From: Sinorhizobium fredii USDA 257
Lineage (GTDB): Bacteria > Pseudomonadota > Alphaproteobacteria > Rhizobiales > Rhizobiaceae
Direction of reading: 5' to 3'
Length of the DNA: 64,000 nt
NCBI RefSeq assembly: GCF_000265205.3
Contig: NC_018000.1
Span: forward strand, 3,658,001 to 3,722,000
Under the pieces are notes generated by a model that saw nothing but the letters and a program-made list of their open reading frames with translations, was not told where the DNA came from and searched no databases. Shown in pieces: positions 58,911 to 64,000 of the stretch (position 1 is the first letter of the stretch; each line of letters begins with the position of its first letter). The position numbers and the translations under genes were made by a program.

Positions 58911-59708
58911 ATGGCACAGCTCAATGTCGCACGAGAACCTTCGATGGATGAGATCCTGGCATCCATTCGCAAGATCATCGAGAACAACGAGCCTGGTCTT
59001 GCCGGCGCCCCTGCACTGCAAAACTTCGAGGAAAGTACGGACGACGAGATCGAATTGACGATCGACTCTGAAATCGATGCTGCGGTATTCGATTCATCCG
59101 ACCACCATGCCTCTTCTCGCATCTCGTCATCGGGCGCCGAGCCGACCTATAGCGGCGCGGGGGCGGCGGCTGCATCCTCTTCGCCGCCGCTTTCGCTTGC
59201 CGATGTGGCGGCACGCGTGCGAGCGGCCTCCGAGCGGCATGCATCGCATTACGGCGCCAAGGAGCCGACAAACCCGGAGCCAGCAGGTCCGGTCGAGGAC
59301 AGCCCGCTGATCACTTCGCGAATGGCGGCAGTGTCGTTTGCGAAAGCGCCTTCGGCCGCCGCCGAACAGGCGCCCGAAGGCGCTTCGTCGCGCATCCTTG
59401 CCGAAGAGCCTGCGCCGGTGGCCGCCGTGCCAGCGGCTCCATCGTACCCGCCCGCTCCGGAAGCGGCTGCAGAGAATGAGATGACCGGCGGCGCGATCGT
59501 TTCACCGGCCGTGAGCCGTCAGGTGGCGCGTGCTTTTGACGATCTGGCGCATGCGGTGGACCGGGGGCCGAGGCGCTCTTTCGACGAAATTGCCGAAGCC
59601 ATGCTTCGCCCGATGCTGCAGGAATGGCTCGACGACAATTTGCCGACGCTGGTCGAGCGATTGGTTCGCGAAGAAATCGAACGGGTCGCACGCGGCCCCC
59701 GTCGCTGA
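58911..59708 (+). CDS. popZ: PopZ-like polar organizing protein (DUF2497)
   Basis: 265 aa from ATG 58911 (ATG 58905 is 2 codons earlier). The N-terminal helix reads REPSMDEILASIRKIIENNE (residues about 7-26), the middle is a long proline/alanine/acidic low-complexity region, and the C-terminal helices read SFDEIAEAMLRPMLQEWLDD, then LVERLVREEIERVARG. This three-part design is that of Caulobacter PopZ, which forms polar condensates, and its rhizobial homologues at the new or growing pole. It lies 202 bp upstream of valS, the usual context. Confidence 0.88.
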   Translation: MAQLNVAREPSMDEILASIRKIIENNEPGLAGAPALQNFEESTDDEIELTIDSEIDAAVFDSSDHHASSRISSSGAEPTYSGAGAAAASSSPPLSLADVAARVRAASERHASHYGAKEPTNPEPAGPVEDSPLITSRMAAVSFAKAPSAAAEQAPEGASSRILAEEPAPVAAVPAAPSYPPAPEAAAENEMTGGAIVSPAVSRQVARAFDDLAHAVDRGPRRSFDEIAEAMLRPMLQEWLDDNLPTLVERLVREEIERVARGPRR

Positions 59709-59846
59709 GCTGTTACGCGCTCAAGATAGCGGCGGGACGCAAGTCCGAGATTCTACCCGGTAGAGCAGTTCAGACGCAAGCCGCTGCCAGACACTCGCGA
59801 TTCGACAAGATAAAACCGTAATCGTCGCGGCTTTTTCCCGTGTGTG

Positions 59847-59875
59847 TTGACTTGCGCAGGCCGTTCCGGTTTACA
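59847..59875 (+). promoter_or_regulatory. Promoter of valS
   Basis: TTGACT at 59847-59852, 17 bp, TTTACA at 59870-59875, 35 bp before the start codon; a good match to a housekeeping promoter. Confidence 0.7.
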
Positions 59876-59910
59876 AAACGCAGACATCAATCTCCAAAAT
59901 TGGTCAAAAA

Positions 59911-62754
59911 ATGCTCGATAAGACCTACGATTCCGCATCCGTCGATCCGCGTATTTCCAAGACGTGGGACGATGAAAACGCGTTTCGTGCCGGCGCCGGC
60001 GCAAAGCCGGATGCCGAGACCTTCTGCATCGTGATTCCGCCGCCGAATGTTACCGGCTCCCTGCACATGGGCCATGCGCTCAACAACACGCTGCAGGATG
60101 TCATGGTGCGCTTCGAACGCATGCGCGGGAAGGATGTGCTCTGGCAGCCGGGCATGGACCATGCCGGCATTGCCACGCAGATGGTCGTCGAGCGGCAGCT
60201 CGCACAGCGCAAGCTGCCGGGGCGCCACGAGATGGGACGCGAGGCCTTCATCGAGAAGGTCTGGGAATGGAAGGCCGAATCCGGGGGGCTGATCTTCAAT
60301 CAGTTGAAGCGGCTCGGCGCCTCCTGCGACTGGTCGCGCGAGCGCTTCACCATGGACGAGGGGCTGTCCGAAGCGGTCATCGAGGTCTTCGTCAGCCTTT
60401 ACAAGGAAGGGCTGATCTACCGCGACACCCGTCTGGTCAACTGGGATCCGAAGCTGCAGACGGCAATCTCGGACATCGAGGTCGAGCAGGTCGAGGTCAA
60501 CGGCCATCTCTGGCATCTGCGCTATCCGCTCGAAGAGGGCGTCACCTATCAGCATCCGGTCGCCTTCGACGAAGACGGCAACGCCACCGAGTGGGAAACC
60601 CGCGACTACCTGGTCGTTGCCACCACGCGCCCGGAAACGATGCTTGGCGACACGGGTGTAGCGGTGCATCCGGACGACCCGCGCTACAAGGGGATCGTCG
60701 GCAAGCACGTCATCCTGCCGATCGTCGGGCGCCGCATACCGATCGTCGCCGATGAATATCCGGACCCGACGACTGGGACCGGTGCGGTGAAGATGACGCC
60801 GGCACACGACTTCAACGATTTCGACGTCGGCAAGCGCAGGGGGCTTCGTCAGGTCAGCGTGCTGACGCCCGACGGACGGATCTCGATCAAGAACAATGAG
60901 GACTTCCTCGAGGGCTTGGATCACCCGGCAGCGCTCCACGGTGCCTGGGACCAGATCGAGGGCAAGGACAGGTTCGAGGCGCGCGGGCTGATTGTCGAGA
61001 TTCTCGAGGCCGCGGGTCTCGTCGACCATATAGAGCCGCACAAGCACACGGTGCCGCACGGTGATCGCGGCGGCGTGCCGATCGAGCCTCGCCTGACCGA
61101 GCAGTGGTATGTCGACGCAAAGACGCTGGCCAAGCCAGCCATTGCCTCTGTCAGGGAAGGGCGGACGGCCTTCGTTCCCAACAATTGGGAAAAGACCTAC
61201 TTCGAATGGATGGAGAATATCCAGCCCTGGTGTATTTCGCGTCAGCTCTGGTGGGGTCACCAGATCCCCGCCTGGTACGGACCGGACGGTCAGGTCTTCG
61301 TCGAGAAGACGGAGGAAGAGGCGCTGCACGCGGCGATTCAGCATTACCTGGCGCATGAAGGGCCGATGAAGGCCTATGTCGAGGACCTGCTCGAGAACTT
61401 CAAGCCGGGTGAAATCCTGACGCGCGACGAGGATGTGCTGGACACCTGGTTCTCGTCCGCCCTCTGGCCCTTTTCGACGCTCGGCTGGCCGAAGGAGACG
61501 CCGGAGCTCGAAAAATACTACGAGACCGATGTGCTGGTTACCGGTTTCGACATCATCTTCTTCTGGGTCGCCCGGATGATGATGATGGGCCTGCACTTCA
61601 TGAAGGACGCCGATGGAACGCCGGTCGAGCCGTTCCACACCGTCTACGTCCATGCGCTCGTTCGCGACAAGAACGGGCAGAAGATGTCGAAGTCGAAGGG
61701 CAACGTCATCGATCCGCTCGAACTGATCGACGAATACGGTGCCGACGCGCTGCGTTTCACACTGGCGATCATGGCGGCCCAGGGCCGCGACGTGAAGCTC
61801 GATCCCGCCCGCATCGCCGGTTACCGCAACTTCGGCACCAAGCTCTGGAACGCCACGCGCTTTGCCGAGATGAACGGCGCCACGAGCAGCGACGGCTTCA
61901 TTCCGGAAGCCGCCTCGCTGACGGTGAACCGTTGGATCCTGACCGAGCTGTCGCGCACGATCCGCGACGTCACGGAAGCGATCGAGGGATATCGGTTCAA
62001 CGACGCGGCCGGAAGTCTCTACCGCTTCATATGGAACCAGTTCTGCGACTGGTACCTCGAACTGTTGAAGCCTGTCTTCGGCGGCGAGGACGAGGCCGCC
62101 AAGCGCGAATCGCAGGCCTGCGTCGCCTACGTTCTGGATGAAACCTACAAGCTGCTGCATCCCTTCATGCCCTTCATGACCGAGGAGCTTTGGGAAAAGA
62201 CCGCCGGTCCGGGACGCGATCGGGCGACGCTTCTGTGCCACGCCGAATGGCCGGGGGCCTTTTACGCGGATGATCTGGCCGCGGACGAGATCAACTGGCT
62301 GATCGATCTCGTCTCCGGGATTCGCTCGGTGCGGGCGGAAATGAACGTTCCGCCCGCGGCAATGGCGCCGCTGGTGATCGTCGGCGCCAAGGGCTTGACG
62401 GGCGAGCGGCTCGATCGGCATGCCTCCGCGATCAAGCGGCTGGCAAGGGTGGAGAGCATCGAGCACGCGGCGGCGGCGCCGCGCGGCAGCGCCCAGATCG
62501 TCATAGGCGAGGCGACGGCATGCCTTCCGCTCGGCAGCCTCATCGATCTCACAGCCGAAAAATCTCGCCTCGAGAAGGCAATCGCCAAGGTCGAGGTCGA
62601 GCGCGAGAGAATTCTCGGCAAACTTGCCAACGAAAAATTCGTCGCGAACGCAAAACCCGAACTGGTCGAAGCGGAACGGGAGCGATTGGCAGAACTCACC
62701 CTGCAGAAGGACTCGCTTGGAGTCGCTCTAAGCCGCGTCTCGGAAGCAGGTTAG
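59911..62754 (+). CDS. valS: Valyl-tRNA synthetase
   Basis: 947 aa. The class I motifs are HMGH (52-55, in PPPNVTGSLHMGHAL) and KMSKS at 591-595. The CP1 editing domain, the anticodon-binding helical part (TVNRWILTELSRTIRDVTEA) and a C-terminal coiled coil (LTAEKSRLEKAIAKVEVERE) are all present, as expected for ValS. It charges tRNA-Val and edits threonine. A terminator follows. Confidence 0.98.
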   Translation: MLDKTYDSASVDPRISKTWDDENAFRAGAGAKPDAETFCIVIPPPNVTGSLHMGHALNNTLQDVMVRFERMRGKDVLWQPGMDHAGIATQMVVERQLAQRKLPGRHEMGREAFIEKVWEWKAESGGLIFNQLKRLGASCDWSRERFTMDEGLSEAVIEVFVSLYKEGLIYRDTRLVNWDPKLQTAISDIEVEQVEVNGHLWHLRYPLEEGVTYQHPVAFDEDGNATEWETRDYLVVATTRPETMLGDTGVAVHPDDPRYKGIVGKHVILPIVGRRIPIVADEYPDPTTGTGAVKMTPAHDFNDFDVGKRRGLRQVSVLTPDGRISIKNNEDFLEGLDHPAALHGAWDQIEGKDRFEARGLIVEILEAAGLVDHIEPHKHTVPHGDRGGVPIEPRLTEQWYVDAKTLAKPAIASVREGRTAFVPNNWEKTYFEWMENIQPWCISRQLWWGHQIPAWYGPDGQVFVEKTEEEALHAAIQHYLAHEGPMKAYVEDLLENFKPGEILTRDEDVLDTWFSSALWPFSTLGWPKETPELEKYYETDVLVTGFDIIFFWVARMMMMGLHFMKDADGTPVEPFHTVYVHALVRDKNGQKMSKSKGNVIDPLELIDEYGADALRFTLAIMAAQGRDVKLDPARIAGYRNFGTKLWNATRFAEMNGATSSDGFIPEAASLTVNRWILTELSRTIRDVTEAIEGYRFNDAAGSLYRFIWNQFCDWYLELLKPVFGGEDEAAKRESQACVAYVLDETYKLLHPFMPFMTEELWEKTAGPGRDRATLLCHAEWPGAFYADDLAADEINWLIDLVSGIRSVRAEMNVPPAAMAPLVIVGAKGLTGERLDRHASAIKRLARVESIEHAAAAPRGSAQIVIGEATACLPLGSLIDLTAEKSRLEKAIAKVEVERERILGKLANEKFVANAKPELVEAERERLAELTLQKDSLGVALSRVSEAG

Positions 62755-62781
62755 CCTTCTTCGTGCTAGGATGAAGACGCG

Positions 62782-62810
62782 AATCCGCGGCAGAAATGCC
62801 GCGGATTTTT
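62782..62810 (+). terminator. Terminator of valS
   Basis: AATCCGCGGCA-GAAA-TGCCGCGGATT, a perfect 11-bp stem with a GAAA tetraloop, then TTT. Confidence 0.9.
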
Positions 62811-63196
62811 GTTCGTCGCAGTGCAACTGCGAATCGGTCCGCTCCGGGCGATCAATGGGACAATTACACGCATGGGTTTTGATGAGACCTTTTCCAAGGG
62901 GCCTTATCCGGGCTGCTTTGCAAAAAGCAATGTTGTTGTCGTGACGTCACACATTGCTGGTTTGTTAGAATTCTTTTTTAAACTGGGGAGAGTTCATACT
63001 GAAAGTGGGAAATGCATTTCGTGTACTTGGGAATATGGCCGAATCGTGAAATTCTTACGTAAATTTGATGACCGAATCTGTCGGGTTCAGGCCCCGGGCC
63101 GCGAATTGCCAATCACCGGATCGTGACGAATATTCAGCCCAAGTGCGGCGGCGCGAGGTGAAACGCCGCATTCATGAAATGCAGGGGAGGAGCTGA
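62811..63196. promoter_or_regulatory. AT-rich upstream region of the fadL-like gene
   Basis: About 390 bp, clearly AT-richer than the neighbours and rich in T-runs near 62940-63060. A 105-codon open frame (62809-63126) has no recognisable domain and is not called. A promoter and long leader for the fadL-like gene is the simplest reading; no specific hexamers stand out. Confidence 0.4.
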
Positions 63197-64000
63197 ATGG
63201 CTCGAAATAGATTGAAGAAGAGCATTCTCGCAGCGGTTGCCGGAATGCTCGTCGCGTCGGCTGCGCAGGCGGGGGGGCTCGAGCGCAGCGGCTACAATAT
63301 CGATCTCTTGTTCGATCCTTCGGATTTCGCGGCGGAAGCGACGGCGACTTACGTCAATCCTCAGCGTGAATTGAAGAATGTCGTCGATACGAACCCCGCA
63401 AATTCGGATGCGGTCGCGGAGACATTCGGGGGTGGTGACTTGAACTACCGTCCCAATTCTGCAGATGAGACGGAGAGTTATTGGGCGCCCCGCATCGGCT
63501 TTAAGGCTGCTTTGGGTGACAGTGTTGACTGTATGGCGGACTACTCGCAGCCTTGGGGCGCCCACACCAATCCCGGCCAAAACTGGGCCGGCGCAAACAA
63601 CAATATTGAAACGAAAGTCGAGAGCGATAACTACGCGGCGACGTGCTCCTACAAATGGGACATGGGGCCTGGTTTTATGCGCGTTATCGGAGGTGTCTTC
63701 TACCAGGAAGTGGGCGGCTTTAAAGAGCGGCTTGTACAGGATTTTACCGGTACCGGGCTCCCATTCTCGGGCGTCGGAAGGCTTGAACTTGAGGACAGCG
63801 GATGGGGCTGGCGGACGGGTGTCGCCTACGAAATCCCCGAATATGCCATGCGGGCGAGCCTCGTCTATAATAGTGCTGTCGACCTCGACAACCTCAGCGG
63901 CTCCATCGACCTACGTCAGGTCGGTTTTGTGATCCCCGGTGTTGGAGTAGTCAGCGGCAGCAAGTATGATGTCCACGGCTCTGCATCAATGCCAGATTCG
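63197..64000 (+). CDS. fadL: FadL-family outer membrane protein, 3' truncated by window edge
   Basis: 268 codons are visible from ATG 63197 (GGGGAGGAG just before), and the frame is open to the window end. The signal peptide is residues 1-25 (LKKSILAAVAGMLVASAAQA then GGLERSGYN). The mature part reads as a beta-barrel of the OmpP1/FadL/TodX type (LERSGYNIDLLFDPSDFAAE; YWAPRIGFKAALGDSVDCMA; WGWRTGVAYEIPEYAMRASL). FadL proteins take up long-chain fatty acids; rhizobial homologues were reported to help perceive long-chain acyl-homoserine lactones. Confidence 0.85.
   Translation, partial: MARNRLKKSILAAVAGMLVASAAQAGGLERSGYNIDLLFDPSDFAAEATATYVNPQRELKNVVDTNPANSDAVAETFGGGDLNYRPNSADETESYWAPRIGFKAALGDSVDCMADYSQPWGAHTNPGQNWAGANNNIETKVESDNYAATCSYKWDMGPGFMRVIGGVFYQEVGGFKERLVQDFTGTGLPFSGVGRLELEDSGWGWRTGVAYEIPEYAMRASLVYNSAVDLDNLSGSIDLRQVGFVIPGVGVVSGSKYDVHGSASMPDS

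Noticed and set aside
59887..62466. 859-codon open frame antisense to valS
   Set aside because: Shadow of valS; histidine/arginine-rich composition typical for reversed GC-rich codons.
62809..63126. 105-aa protein upstream of fadL
   Set aside because: Begins inside the valS terminator hairpin tail, has no ribosome binding site and reads as non-coding AT-rich DNA.

Overview
The window is a GC-rich alphaproteobacterial chromosome segment. Gene content and order point to Sinorhizobium/Ensifer: ntrBC-ntrYX-hfq-hflX, the aapJQMP amino-acid transporter, a DUF2849-cysI-DUF934 sulfite reduction cluster, the rpsB-to-lpxB run without dxr, and rhizobial palindromic repeats. Coding is dense on both strands. 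The window opens inside ntrB and closes inside a fadL-like gene. I found no tRNA, rRNA, CRISPR array, prophage or plasmid functions.

Layout. (1) 1-8.9 kb: nitrogen two-component systems ntrBC and ntrYX, a class IV aminotransferase, hfq and hflX. (2) 8.9-15.5 kb: mazG and a deaminase on the minus strand, then the sulfite reduction cluster cysG, DUF2849, cysI, DUF934 and fpr. (3) 15.6-18.3 kb: the most accessory part, with a decayed IS5-family element next to a 237-bp MITE-like palindrome, then a GntR regulator divergent from a DHDPS-family lyase/aldolase, with two identical operator-like palindromes between them. (4) 18.4-28 kb: aapJQMP on the minus strand, metC, an FAD monooxygenase with a zf-CHCC partner, an alpha/beta hydrolase, cysE and a small DUF3126 protein. 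(5) 28-36.7 kb: phasin, clpS-clpA, azlC-azlD, HIT protein, DUF482, GDPD, RidA and an EipB-like periplasmic protein. (6) 36.9-50.4 kb: translation and envelope genes rpsB, tsf, pyrH, frr, uppS, cdsA, rseP, bamA, lpxD, fabZ, lpxA, lpxI and lpxB. (7) 50.4-64 kb: gltA, comEC, exbBD, pcm, a tolC-type channel, a PopZ-like protein, valS and the start of fadL.

How the genes connect. CysG makes siroheme for CysI, Fpr can reduce the ferredoxin that feeds CysI, and CysE and MetC sit nearby in cysteine/methionine metabolism. The uppS-cdsA-rseP-bamA-lpx block builds the outer membrane. Several promoter candidates fit the Sinorhizobium housekeeping pattern of CTTGAC, 17 bp, CTATAT, and most transcription units end in recognisable hairpins.

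Most of the window is ordinary core genome. The observations most worth following are the IS/MITE pair sharing CTAG flanks, with the MITE end supplying the stop codon of the GntR gene; the regulator-lyase switch with twin operators; the two uncharacterised proteins around cysI; the 15-bp tandem repeat in the cysE leader; and NtrX lacking the sigma-54 contact loop.
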